DNA of 64,000 nt from an uncultured Bacteroidales bacterium. Lineage in GTDB: Bacteria > Bacteroidota > Bacteroidia > Bacteroidales > P3. Positions within the stretch are counted from its first letter, which is position 1. Every line of letters starts with the position of its first letter. The position numbers were made by a program, and so were the translations under genes. The stretch spans positions 27,984 to 91,983 of the forward strand of contig CAMUZR010000010.1 of NCBI GenBank assembly GCA_947165255.1, given 5' to 3'. The notes beneath the pieces are model-generated. The model was not told the DNA's origin and made no database searches. It saw only the letters and a program-made list of their open reading frames with translations. This document shows positions 48,722-58,683 of this stretch, piece after piece.

Positions 48722-49666
48722 ATGGAAAAAGCAAAATTCAAGCAAGAGTTCGTCTCTTATCTGCTTCTGATTATTGGCAGCGCGCTGTTTGCCGCGGGCG
48801 ATGTCATGTTTGTCAACCCCTATATGATGGCTCCGGGAGGCACCTACGGTCTGTCCAATGTCTTCAGCACCCTGTGGGGTGGCAAGATTTCGGTCTGGGC
48901 CATCTGCATGGATGTGCCCTTGCTGCTTATCGGCACCTGGATACTTGGACCTAAATTCGGCGTCAAGACCATCATATCCACCTTCCTCATCTTCGGATTC
49001 ACATTCGCAATAGAAAGCTGGATTTGGGGCTACAACCCTGTCATTCACGATGGCCCCTTTGTGGCCGAGGCTATCGAAGGCATTTCTATGGTACAGACCC
49101 ACGACGGTATGTGGTTTGTGCCCGACTACTTCCTCAACACTGTCGTGGCCGGACTCATATACGGTGTGGCCATTGGCATGATTTTCCGCAGCGGCGCCAC
49201 CAGCGGCGGCTCGGACATTATCAGCATGATTTTGCATAAGTACACCAAAATCAGCTTGGGCACCTTGGTCACCATTGTTGACGGCTGCATCACCCTGAGC
49301 ACCCTTATCGCCTTCGGAGACATTCGTCTGCCTATCTATTCCATCATCATTATCTTCATCGAGGGCAAGGTTATCGACCTTGTGGTCGACGGCACCAAGA
49401 GCTACAAGACTGCCCTTATCGTAACCGACAAGTCGGATGTGGTGCGCGACTATATTCTTAACGACTTGCACCGTGGTGGCACCTGCATCACCGGCGAAGG
49501 CCTCTACAACGGCACCGAGCGCAAGATGATCTATGTTACCATGGAGCGTACTGACTTTGTCAAGCTGCGTTCTAATCTCCACCGTCTGGACCCCGGTGCT
49601 TTCGTCAATGTCATCGATAGTTCCGAAATCATGGGCAAGGGCTTCAAGTCGCTTCCAACTGAATAA
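48722..49666 (+). CDS. YitT family membrane protein (DUF161/DUF2179)
   Basis: GDVMFVNPYMMAPGGTYGLSNVFSTLWG...GATSGGSDIISMIL...; C-term DUF2179 (GRGGTCITGEGLYNGTERKMIYVTM-like). Confidence 0.9.
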   Translation: MEKAKFKQEFVSYLLLIIGSALFAAGDVMFVNPYMMAPGGTYGLSNVFSTLWGGKISVWAICMDVPLLLIGTWILGPKFGVKTIISTFLIFGFTFAIESWIWGYNPVIHDGPFVAEAIEGISMVQTHDGMWFVPDYFLNTVVAGLIYGVAIGMIFRSGATSGGSDIISMILHKYTKISLGTLVTIVDGCITLSTLIAFGDIRLPIYSIIIIFIEGKVIDLVVDGTKSYKTALIVTDKSDVVRDYILNDLHRGGTCITGEGLYNGTERKMIYVTMERTDFVKLRSNLHRLDPGAFVNVIDSSEIMGKGFKSLPTE

Positions 49667-49678
49667 TTTGACTCTGGG

Positions 49679-50878
49679 ATGAAGGTACTTCAGCTCTGCA
49701 ACAAGCCCCCCTATCCGCCCGTCGACGGCGGCACCCTGGCCATGAATGGCATAACCCAGGGGTTGCTTGCTGTAGGATGCCAGGTGCGCGTCCTGTCGGT
49801 CTGTAGCGACAAGCATCCGGTTCTCGGCAGCCGCATACCCGAGGACTATCTGCAGGCTACCCGTTTCGAGGCGGTGCATGTCGACCTCGGCATTCACCTC
49901 CTCGACGCTGGAGTGTCCTGGCTTTGCGGCGAGTCGTACCACGTCAAACGCTTTATTAGTAACGATTTCTCCGCCAAACTCAAATCGATCCTTCAGGAGG
50001 AGGAGTTCGACTTGGTACACGTTGAGAGTGTTTTTCTCACGCCCTATCTGCCCCTTATTCGTAAATACAGCAAGGCGCCCGTCTTCCTCCGTGCCCACAA
50101 TGTGGAGCACTTGATTTGGAAACGTGTGGCGCAGAGCGAGCGAAACCCGTTCAAACGCTCCTACCTCAAGCACCTCTCGCTCACGCTGAGGGCATACGAA
50201 TGCGAACATATCAACGACTTCGACGGCGTAATTCCCATTACCGACAAAGATGCCGAAATCCTGCGCCAGATGGGTTGCCGCAAGCCCATTGTGGCCATCC
50301 CCTTTGGTGTGCAGCCGGCCGATGTGGACAACGTGGAGGTGGAACCCGACTCGCTCTACCACCTTGGCTCGATGGATTGGATGCCTAATCTGGAGGGGGT
50401 GCGCTGGTTTTTGGACAAGGTGTGGCCGCTGGTGCACGAGCGCATGCCGCAGCTTACCTTCTATCTGGCAGGACGCAAAATGCCGGAGGAGTTGCTCAAT
50501 CTGAGCCTAGAAGGAGTGCGCGTGGTGGGCGAGGTGCCCGACGCTATGGCTTTCATGGCTTCCAAGCAGATTAATGTGGTTCCTCTGCTCAGCGGCAGTG
50601 GTATCAGGGTAAAGATTATTGAGGCAATGTCGGCCGGCAAGGTGGTTATTACCACCTCGATAGGTGCCGAGGGGATTAATTTCACCAATGGGAAAGACCT
50701 TCTTATTGCCGACACGCCCCAGCAGTTTGTCGATCAGTTGCAACGCTGCGTGGAGAACCCTCAGTTCTGTCGCGAGGTGGGGCAGAACGCGCTCGGCCTT
50801 ATCCAACAGCAGTACGACAACCAGACGCTCACCCAGCGCCTTTTGCAGTTCTATCAAAAAGTGCAGGACCGTGAGTGA
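49679..50878 (+). CDS. Glycosyltransferase family 4-like
   Basis: VLQLCNKPPYPPVDGGTLAMNGITQGLLAVG...LGSMDWMPNLEGVRWFLDKVWP...VVPLLSGSGIRVKIIEAMSAGKVVITTSIGAEGI. Confidence 0.92.
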   Translation: MKVLQLCNKPPYPPVDGGTLAMNGITQGLLAVGCQVRVLSVCSDKHPVLGSRIPEDYLQATRFEAVHVDLGIHLLDAGVSWLCGESYHVKRFISNDFSAKLKSILQEEEFDLVHVESVFLTPYLPLIRKYSKAPVFLRAHNVEHLIWKRVAQSERNPFKRSYLKHLSLTLRAYECEHINDFDGVIPITDKDAEILRQMGCRKPIVAIPFGVQPADVDNVEVEPDSLYHLGSMDWMPNLEGVRWFLDKVWPLVHERMPQLTFYLAGRKMPEELLNLSLEGVRVVGEVPDAMAFMASKQINVVPLLSGSGIRVKIIEAMSAGKVVITTSIGAEGINFTNGKDLLIADTPQQFVDQLQRCVENPQFCREVGQNALGLIQQQYDNQTLTQRLLQFYQKVQDRE

Positions 50879-50919
50879 GTGCCTTAAAATGTAATAAATC
50901 CAAAGAAACCTCTCAGAAT

Positions 50920-51465
50920 ATGAAAACAGATGTCAACAGCCTCCGTGGCAGCCGAATCGGGTTCCTAGCCCTCCTCTTATTCCTTTTGCTGGGCGCGGGT
51001 GCGCAGGCGCAGGTGGCCATTCCCGGCACCAAGGTGCAGTATACATTCCCTAGCAAGTGGAAGTACCTCAGTACCGAAAAAATCGACGCCAACACGACGC
51101 AGTATCTTTATTTCTATAGTGCCAAGGCCATTGCCTCGAAAGGCGACACTACGCTGCCTTTCCTTCGCATCGTGGTGCGTAGGAACTATTCGGGTCCTAT
51201 CTATAATTTCGTTTTCGATCGCTACAACCGCGAACCCTACGAGTCGCTCTCCGACTACACGCAGGGGTTGGGACTTCCCCGCAGCGGCGGCATGGGCTAT
51301 GTGGGCGCCTACACGAATGTCAAGGATAAGAAAGACTATCAGTTCCGCATGGTTTACTTTAAGGTGCAGAACACCATTGTGGAGTTCCGCCTTGAGACCA
51401 CCCGCGCCACCTATCCGCTTATGGAAAAGGAGTTCGAAGCCATACTGAAGAGTCTAAAGTTCTAA
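50920..51465 (+). CDS. Exported hypothetical protein
   Basis: Signal peptide GFLALLLFLLLGAGAQAQ; same-strand, closely spaced with neighbours. Confidence 0.65.
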   Translation: MKTDVNSLRGSRIGFLALLLFLLLGAGAQAQVAIPGTKVQYTFPSKWKYLSTEKIDANTTQYLYFYSAKAIASKGDTTLPFLRIVVRRNYSGPIYNFVFDRYNREPYESLSDYTQGLGLPRSGGMGYVGAYTNVKDKKDYQFRMVYFKVQNTIVEFRLETTRATYPLMEKEFEAILKSLKF

Positions 51466-51474
51466 GCAGCCGCC

Positions 51475-54249
51475 ATGAAAAGACTCGTGCCTATCCTCCT
51501 GTCGCTTCTCTTTGCCGGGGTGCTTTACGGCCAAACCCCTCAGCCTGACGCCTATCAGCAGCAATATGTCGGCCTATATAGGGAGTATGCCAAAAATCCC
51601 GACGACGTGGCCAATCTCATACGCATGGCCGAGTTCTTTGCTGACGCCGCCAACCCTCAGTTCAACCTGCCGTTGGCATACGGCTATATCAAACGGGCTG
51701 AGGAAATATATACGATGGCCGTACAGGACAGGCGGCGCTATCGCGAGGTGCAGAAGCTCATACGCCACGGGGTGACGGTGAACGGCATACGCCAAACGAA
51801 GGCCGATATAGAGTCGCAGGCTATGATATATGTGCGCAACCATGTGTCGCAGATGCGCCCGTTCGAGGTGTCGTCTTTCCTAGAGGCTTTCCCCGAGAAA
51901 AAAGAGATGGTTCAGTTGCTTCGCGCCAAGTCCCTTGCCGATGCCTATGCCCAGGTGCGCAGGGAGAATACGATTAATGGCTACTACGCTTTCTGCCAGA
52001 ACTATCCCAATTCGCCACAGGCCGACTCGGCTGAGGATGCCATTGGGGGATTGGCTTCCCGCTTTTTCACGATTTTCTCTCACGAAGGGCCGATTGATTC
52101 GGTTGCGGCGCTCTACCCGGCCAGCAAGGCCTTGCAAGATGCCGCCATGCGCCAAAAGAGCCGTATTGCCTACAGCCGAGCCTGTAGGGCCAACAATGTG
52201 GCGGCCTATTCAGACTATATTGAAAAATATCCACGGGGCGATTATTATCTGGAAGCCTTGGCACGAATGAACCAATTGCGCAATGACGAGATAGGCACGC
52301 TTGCTACTCCGGAGGAATTGGTGGACTATATTGAGTCTCATAATGACGACCCAATGGCCGACAGCGCTATGGCCCTGCTGCGAGATATGATTGTCAATCA
52401 GCGCAACCAGAGGGCTGCCCAGGTTTATTTGTCGCACTTTCCGCTAGACCCCGAGTATGCGAATATCTATAAGGCCTACTATAGTTGGTTTGCCGAAGAA
52501 GGCAACCGCCAACCCATAGAGGCTTTCGCCACAGCGCACCCAGACTTTCCTTTCGCCCTTACGGTGAAGTCTGACCTTGAGCGAGCCAACCGCATAGATG
52601 GATTCGACCTCACCAAACCTTTTGTCGAGGCGGACGTAGACACGATGACTACCATTATTCGGCTCCTTACTGGGCGCAAGACGGCCTTTGTGGCTTTGCA
52701 GCGCATACTTCAGCATCAGATTGCCCACAAGGATTGGGCGGCTGCCTACAAGCGTATGCAAAAGTTCGAACTAAGTTTCGAAATCACGAACCAGGCGGAG
52801 TATGCCGAACTGGCTTCGCTCCTGACGGACAAGCATGGCGGAACGACGGCTGTCCGTTACTATGCAGCCGACAGCATCTCCAATGTGCTCCCCTATCCCG
52901 AAAGCGACAGATGCTATTTTCTTACCCATAGACATGGCCGTCAGACCCTCTGTTGTGCTTCTCGCACTACTGGTAAAAAGGCCGGATGGACGTCACCTGT
53001 GCCTGTCGTCATACAAGGCACCTCCTCAGTGGCTGTTCCGTATTGTTTCTTCGCAAAGGGCAGTAAAGCATTGCTGGGCATTAAAGACAACATCTGGACT
53101 GCACGTGTGCTTAATGATACCCTTTGGGTATTAGAAGACCCTCTGCCGTCACCTGTCAACACCGCCTATATTGAAAAAGATGCCTTTATGCTAGAGGACG
53201 GCAGCGGCCTCCTGCTGGCTTCCGACCGTCCGGGAGGCTATAACGTACAGAAGTCAGGTGCCTACTACCATGGCGATACCCAGTTGGCCACTGACCTCTA
53301 TTTCATTCCCAATAATAACGGCATCTGGGGTGAAGCAGTAAATCTGGGTCCTCAGATCAACACGGCATATTGCGAGCACAGCCCACTCCTCAGCCGCAAT
53401 ATGCGCACACTTTACTTCGTCACCGATGCACGTGGACTTGGTTATGGTGACATATATTGCGCCACCCGCACCAATGTCAACGATTGGTCCCATTGGTCGC
53501 AGCCGGTTAATTTGGGGCGCAACGTCAATGGCGCATTCGATGAGTCCTCTATCGCATTCGGCAAAACGGAATGCCAAATAGTCGTCACCACCGCTACGCC
53601 TTACAGTACCGCCGCCAGCGTCTTTGCCACGCAGCACGACACCAGCAGTTCCTATCGTGTAGTGGAAGTCGATTTCGAGCCAGTTATGGATGTCATGCGC
53701 AATGTGCGCATGGCCGACCTGTCCACACAATCTACCTCATATCATCAGACCGACCGCCAGGTACAGCCCAAGCAGTCCTATCGGCTTCATAAAGAGGAGC
53801 AATATGCGCTAGTGGTTGAGGCAGATTGGTATTATGTGCCTACTCTTTTTATCGACAAGTCCGCCGAGGGCGGGAAGGCTGCCTCGCAGGATTATGACTT
53901 GAAGAAATATTCTCTGGATGAACTGGTTAAGCTGGAAGAGCCAATTGCTTTGCCCCTGGTGCGTTTCCATGAGGGGTCGTCCCGTCTGCTGCCCTTGGCC
54001 GAAGTAGAATTGCGAATGCTAGGGCACTTTATGCAGCAGCGCACGGTTTCCAAACTCCACATTGCAGTACGCACGGATGGCTCCGACGACAGGGCCGCTT
54101 ACGACCTCTCTCTGCAACGGGCTAGAGCCGTCAGGGCTTTTTTGGTGGACTATGGCATCGCTGCCTCCCGCCTCAGCATTGCGGCCTACGGCAACGCCGA
54201 CTATAAGAAAGGCATTGCCAGGAATGAGGTTGAGGTAAAGTTTTTCTAA
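51475..54249 (+). CDS. OmpA-family protein with PD40-like repeats
   Basis: MLEDGSGLLLASDRPGGYN, LYFVTDARGLGYGDIYCATR (PD40-like); C-term HIAVRTDGSDDRAAYDLSLQRARAVRAFLVDYGIAASRLSIAAYG OmpA-like. Confidence 0.88.
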   Translation: MKRLVPILLSLLFAGVLYGQTPQPDAYQQQYVGLYREYAKNPDDVANLIRMAEFFADAANPQFNLPLAYGYIKRAEEIYTMAVQDRRRYREVQKLIRHGVTVNGIRQTKADIESQAMIYVRNHVSQMRPFEVSSFLEAFPEKKEMVQLLRAKSLADAYAQVRRENTINGYYAFCQNYPNSPQADSAEDAIGGLASRFFTIFSHEGPIDSVAALYPASKALQDAAMRQKSRIAYSRACRANNVAAYSDYIEKYPRGDYYLEALARMNQLRNDEIGTLATPEELVDYIESHNDDPMADSAMALLRDMIVNQRNQRAAQVYLSHFPLDPEYANIYKAYYSWFAEEGNRQPIEAFATAHPDFPFALTVKSDLERANRIDGFDLTKPFVEADVDTMTTIIRLLTGRKTAFVALQRILQHQIAHKDWAAAYKRMQKFELSFEITNQAEYAELASLLTDKHGGTTAVRYYAADSISNVLPYPESDRCYFLTHRHGRQTLCCASRTTGKKAGWTSPVPVVIQGTSSVAVPYCFFAKGSKALLGIKDNIWTARVLNDTLWVLEDPLPSPVNTAYIEKDAFMLEDGSGLLLASDRPGGYNVQKSGAYYHGDTQLATDLYFIPNNNGIWGEAVNLGPQINTAYCEHSPLLSRNMRTLYFVTDARGLGYGDIYCATRTNVNDWSHWSQPVNLGRNVNGAFDESSIAFGKTECQIVVTTATPYSTAASVFATQHDTSSSYRVVEVDFEPVMDVMRNVRMADLSTQSTSYHQTDRQVQPKQSYRLHKEEQYALVVEADWYYVPTLFIDKSAEGGKAASQDYDLKKYSLDELVKLEEPIALPLVRFHEGSSRLLPLAEVELRMLGHFMQQRTVSKLHIAVRTDGSDDRAAYDLSLQRARAVRAFLVDYGIAASRLSIAAYGNADYKKGIARNEVEVKFF

Positions 54250-54418
54250 ATATCGAAAGATATGCAGATTGTGTGGGGGTGTGGCACTTAAGGTGAATGC
54301 TAACTATTTCTAATGGTGTGTATTGTAATTTTTTTTGTTAAATAATACGTCTTTTTTTTTGCTACAAAGAAAAAAAGGTGTAATTTTGCTTCTTGTAATA
54401 AAGCACATTAGGAATTGT

Positions 54419-55228
54419 ATGGAACAACATAAAACCATTGTCTTTGAGGGTCATACGTTGCATTACCGCGACGAGGGCAGGGAGCATGAACAGACCTTGG
54501 TTCTGCTACATGGTTACCTTCAGAATCTTGACATTTGGAGTTCATACGTTCTGTCTTATCTCCGTTCCATGCATGTTATCACCATAGATCTCCCCGGCCA
54601 CGGCTATTCCGAATGCTTTGGCGAGGTACACTCGATGGATTTGATGGCACGTGCTGTGAAAGCAGTCCTTGACGATGCCGGCGTGGAACAGTGCGTCATG
54701 GTCGGACATTCAATGGGAGGTTATGTGGCATTGGCATACGCCGACCTCTATCCTCACCGCCTGCGTGGTCTTGGCCTGCTGCATTCCCATGCTTTGGCGG
54801 ACACCGAGTCGGCCATTGAGCGCCGAATGGAGACTTGCGACCGCGTGGCGCAGAACCGTGCAAGCTATGTGGTAAATTTCATCCCCACACTTTTTGACCC
54901 CTCCAAACGCCAGCAGATGAACCAGGAAATAAAGGATCTGCAGGACCAGTGTTTGGAAACCAAGATGGAGAGCATCATTGCTGCCCAGCGCGGCATGGCC
55001 ACCCGCCCCTCGCGCATTCATGTGCTCAAAAAATTAGAAGTGCCTATCCTTTTTGTCTACGGCAAAAGTGACAACCGCATTCCTGTAGAATTGGCTTTGG
55101 CCCAGGCCATGGAAGCCCGCCACGCCGAGATACTCCTGCTGGAGAACGTCGCCCACATGTCCCACTTGGAAGAACGCGACTATATCCGCCCCCGTATCCT
55201 CAATTTCGTCAACACCTGCTACATGTAA
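54419..55228 (+). CDS. Alpha/beta hydrolase
   Basis: LHYRDEGREHEQTLVLLHGYLQNLDIWSSY...VMVGHSMGGYVALAYADLYP; TAATTTTG promoter (54381-54388) lies inside the longer ORF, supporting the start at 54419. Confidence 0.92.
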   Translation: MEQHKTIVFEGHTLHYRDEGREHEQTLVLLHGYLQNLDIWSSYVLSYLRSMHVITIDLPGHGYSECFGEVHSMDLMARAVKAVLDDAGVEQCVMVGHSMGGYVALAYADLYPHRLRGLGLLHSHALADTESAIERRMETCDRVAQNRASYVVNFIPTLFDPSKRQQMNQEIKDLQDQCLETKMESIIAAQRGMATRPSRIHVLKKLEVPILFVYGKSDNRIPVELALAQAMEARHAEILLLENVAHMSHLEERDYIRPRILNFVNTCYM

Positions 55229-55510
55229 TGGGGCTATTGCCTTAAATATCTCCTTACGATAATAATCAAGTTTTTATGGTTTAAAAAGATGGTTGGCGTT
55301 CGCTAACAAATGACGCTGCAACCTCAAAGGATCTCCTAGTCTATTTATTCGTTAAACAAATGAATAGACGAAGAATCTAATGGCCATGTCCATCTTTAGT
55401 CGAGTTTGGGTTAGCGTTTTTACGTGGCTGGGGAGAAAGTGCAAAGGGTGAATGACTTGCAAGCCTTCAGCTAATCAGTGGGCAAGGCGATTCTATCTGA
55501 GCGTCAAAGG

Positions 55511-55693
55511 TTACGAAATGTGGATTATCTTTCGCAGGAAGATCTGCGTCCAGTTGTTTCGGCGGAATGCGGTCGGGATCAGACCGAAGTGGTCTTTAAA
55601 CTGGCGGGTGAAGTGTTGGGGGTGTCCATAGCCGAGAAGACCGGCGGTCTCTGCCACGTTGCGGCCGTCAGTGAGTAGCGTCTGTCCCTCCAA
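55511..55693 (-). pseudogene. AraC-family regulator remnant (C-terminal HTH only)
   Basis: LLTDGRNVAETAGLLGYGHPQHFTRQFKDHFGLIPTAFRR is an AraC HTH C-terminus; no N-terminal part upstream. Confidence 0.75.
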
Positions 55694-55706
55694 GTATTAG
55701 CCATTC

Positions 55707-56651
55707 CTACGGCCTGCTCTGCAGAAAAAGCCAGTCGCGCACCGCTGCCAGTTTATAGGCATAGTCGAAAGAGGCCATGTGCTCCATACCTTTGCCAGGT
55801 TCAGTCAACACAGACCCCGACTCCCACCTAATAAAGTTGACGTTTCCGCCACGTGAAATGAGCTCTTTAGCCAGCGCCTCTTGCTCCTCTTGGGGCAGTT
55901 TGGCGCTCCAACTTGCCGAGTCGATGTGGGCGTGGTTCTCTTCCAGCACACGGGTCAGGCCTCTCATGCCGCCAGAGGCTTTCTCGTCGCCTCCTGCCAC
56001 GATGTAGAAAATGCGTTTCCCACCGAAGTCCCCCATCTTAGAAGTCTCCCATTGGCTGCTGACGAAGAGCGAGGCAGCGAAAAGGTCAGGATGGGTAATA
56101 TTGAAATAGAACGACATCATGCCGCCCATCGACTGCCCAGTGGTGTAAAGGCGGTCGGTGTCAACCTTATATTGCTTGCAGACATTTTTTAGCAGCCTTA
56201 TGGTCATCTCCACCTCGTCAGAGGTGCTCCAGTCGTCCTTTACAGCCCATGAGGTGTACTGCGGCACCAGGACGAATGAGGGATGCAGCCGTTGGTCGCG
56301 GTTGGAGGCAAAGGCCAGTGCCCCATAACCCTGCGTGAGTGGCGCAGTCACCTCTTTCCCAACGGTGCTGGCATCGGCCATGAACAGCACCAACGGAAAC
56401 CGCTCAACCCCGTCGTAGCCTTCGGGAATCAGCAGGTTGTATTCCATTTTCTTGCCCGTTTCGGCATCTTCAAAAGTAAACTGCCTGAACTTGCCGAGAG
56501 TTTCCTCTTTCAGTGCCACAAAGGTGCTGTCATTTTCTTTGTCCATACCCATCTCTCCGCCATGTCGCGGACCATTCGTCTCGCCCTTTTTAGGGCCGCA
56601 GGCCGTTAGGCACAATAGTCCTACTGCCATCAGTATCAATACTTTTCTCAT
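55707..56651 (-). CDS. Predicted lipoprotein alpha/beta hydrolase (esterase/prolyl oligopeptidase-like)
   Basis: MRKVLILMAVGLLCLTACGPKKG lipobox; YTTGQSMGGMMSFYFNITHPDLFAASLFVSSQ nucleophile elbow. Confidence 0.85.
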   Translation of the reverse strand: MRKVLILMAVGLLCLTACGPKKGETNGPRHGGEMGMDKENDSTFVALKEETLGKFRQFTFEDAETGKKMEYNLLIPEGYDGVERFPLVLFMADASTVGKEVTAPLTQGYGALAFASNRDQRLHPSFVLVPQYTSWAVKDDWSTSDEVEMTIRLLKNVCKQYKVDTDRLYTTGQSMGGMMSFYFNITHPDLFAASLFVSSQWETSKMGDFGGKRIFYIVAGGDEKASGGMRGLTRVLEENHAHIDSASWSAKLPQEEQEALAKELISRGGNVNFIRWESGSVLTEPGKGMEHMASFDYAYKLAAVRDWLFLQSRP

Positions 56652-56866
56652 TTTTAATCGGTCTTATTAATCCTGCTGCAAAAATAGTAAAAAAACTCAA
56701 TTGAAGATAAAAAAGAGAGGAAAAGCCCCAACGTCCTGAATAGTGGCAGTGCATATCTGTATTTTGGGTCGAATGTTCAGTAAAGCGGGTAGGAGAGGAA
56801 TGCGGAAATGATAGTAATTTTGCATTCAAAAATCGGTGCTAAACGATTCGAACGAATAATACTAAA

Positions 56867-57262
56867 TATCAATACATTACGGATAAGTGGAGAATTGCGT
56901 TTGGAGCCCGGACATGGGGCTAGGGCGCTTTTGGTGGCGATGCAGTATACGGTGTCAGAACCGATGAGAAGAACCTCCAACCTGACTTCGACGCTGCGGT
57001 GCGCAGCGGGCTGCACCTCTGGGACACCGCCACAGTGTACGGAATGGGCGAGTCGGAGCGCATTCTAGAAACCCTCATGCGCCGGGTGCCGCGCCAGGAG
57101 GTGCGGGTGTCCACCATGTTCACTCCCCAACTGGCCGAAATGTACGGCAACAATGTCGAGCGCATGGCCGAGGCCTCCATGAAGCGCATGGATATAGACT
57201 ACATCGACGTCTGCTGGATTCGTAACCCTATGGATGTAACAGGGTTTATATCTACCAATTAG
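56867..57262 (+). pseudogene. Aldo/keto reductase remnant with in-frame TAG and 3' truncation
   Basis: KYQYITDKWRIAFGARTWG*GAFGGDAVYGVRTDEKNLQPDFDAAVRSGLHLWDTATVYGMGESERILETLMRR...DYIDVCWIRNPMDV; TAG at 56921-56923. Confidence 0.75.
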
Positions 57263-57265
57263 AGA

Positions 57266-57910
57266 ATGAAACTAAAAAGCAATAATCCTTTGCATGGCGG
57301 TGGTGCTTTTGGGCACCGCCGCCCGTGCGCAAAACAGAGAGGAATACAAAGAAATGAAAAAAAACTCGTGGCCTATTTCTCAGCCACCAGAACCACCCAT
57401 GCCGCCGCCCAGCGGCTGGCCTAAGAGAAAGGAACCGCCCTTTTCGTAATCGCCCCGGCCGTCCCCTACACCTCGGCCGACCTAGATTGGCGCGACAAGC
57501 AGTCCCGCTCCTCACGTGAGAAGCAGGACAAGGCCTCGCGGTATGCCATCAAGAACAAATGCGGCAACATTTCCGATTACGGCACCGACTGGATAGGGTT
57601 CCCCATTTGGTGGTACGCTGCCCCCACCATCATCAACACCTTCATCGAAGCGCACGACCTCAGCGGCAAAGTCATCTGCGTCTTTGCCATCAGCGTCGGC
57701 AGCGGTGTGTCCGGTTCGGCCAAAGACCTGCGTAAGACCTACCCGCAGTACACCTGGGGCGAAAGCAGACCGATGAACTCACCCGCACTGCACCCTCGGT
57801 CAGTCGGCTATTCCCTCATGCCGAATATCCCCACAGAGCAAAATGAAATAGCCGCCAGCGGGTTGGGCGAGGAAGCCGCTACCATCCCTCCCTCCTGCCT
57901 TCGGCAGTAG
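57266..57910 (+). pseudogene. Flavodoxin remnant with in-frame TAA and aberrant ends
   Basis: KKLVAYFSATRTTHAAAQRLA*EKGTALFVIAPAVPYTSADLDWRDKQSRSSREKQDKASRYAIKNKCGNISDYGTDWIGFPIWWYAAPTIINTFIEAHDLSGKVICVFAISVGSGVSGSAKDLRKTYPQYTWGES; TAA at 57422-57424. Confidence 0.8.
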
Positions 57911-57975
57911 CCTCCCGCCGACCAAAGTCTTCCAGTAAAGTCCAGTCGCAGTCCCTCCTGCGCGGTTGGGACCAA

Positions 57976-58020
57976 GGCAAGATGGCAATGGCTGCCTCAA
58001 GCAACCTTTGCCATCTTGCC
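57976..58020. terminator. Strong hairpin, possible terminator
   Basis: GGCAAGATGGCAA / TTGCCATCTTGCC 13-bp perfect stem; T-run a few nt downstream. Confidence 0.5.
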
Positions 58021-58630
58021 GTGCTCTTTTTTAGTGCTCTCGTTGTCTTCAGCTGGTGGCCTGACGTTCTTTGGTGCGCAATAGAACAACGATAGACGAA
58101 CTAGAGAGGAAATAACAAGGATAGGGCGAAGCTTCGCTGGATAATGATATGAGGGAAGAGGTAAGAGAAAACTATTTTTTAATCATTTACCAGTATAGAA
58201 ACGTACAACTATGTGCCAGTAAAGCAGCGCCGCTAGGGTGGTTGATAGGAAAACCGAGAGGTGGAGGTAGAGTTAAAAACGGTCGTGGTGGCCGTGGGGT
58301 TGGCAGTGATTGTATGTGTAGTTGCTTTTTTGTTGAAGTAGAGTCGTGTAGGCAGAAGTTGGGGGCACAAGTTGTGTGCCGTCTTTGAATAATGTTAAAT
58401 GCCTTTTTTGCTTCATCTGTAGATCTTTTTACGTGTCCCTTTGATTCCAGTCTACGGTCAAAGGCTCTTATGTCAGAGTGTGTCCGGTTTGGCGGTTGTT
58501 CGGTTTGTTGTTTTTTTCGCTCCGCCGCAGTTGCGCTATTGCCACTCTTTCTACCTTGGGTGCCGCCCTCTTTGCCGGTACGAAAAAAAACATTTTTTGA
58601 AAATATTTTTTTTATGTCAAATAAATGTTG

Positions 58631-58638
58631 TACATTTG
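58631..58638 (+). promoter_or_regulatory. -7 element TACATTTG for gdhA
   Basis: TAnnTTTG match ~46 nt upstream of the ATG at 58684. Confidence 0.5.
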
Positions 58639-58683
58639 TTGTCACAAAAAAAAACTCTTGTTTAATACAAAACATTCAATATC

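Noticed and set aside
56921-57424. In-frame TAG and TAA considered as stop-codon recoding or selenocysteine-type readthrough
   Set aside because: Two different stop codons in two adjacent fragmentary genes, both also truncated; decay is simpler.
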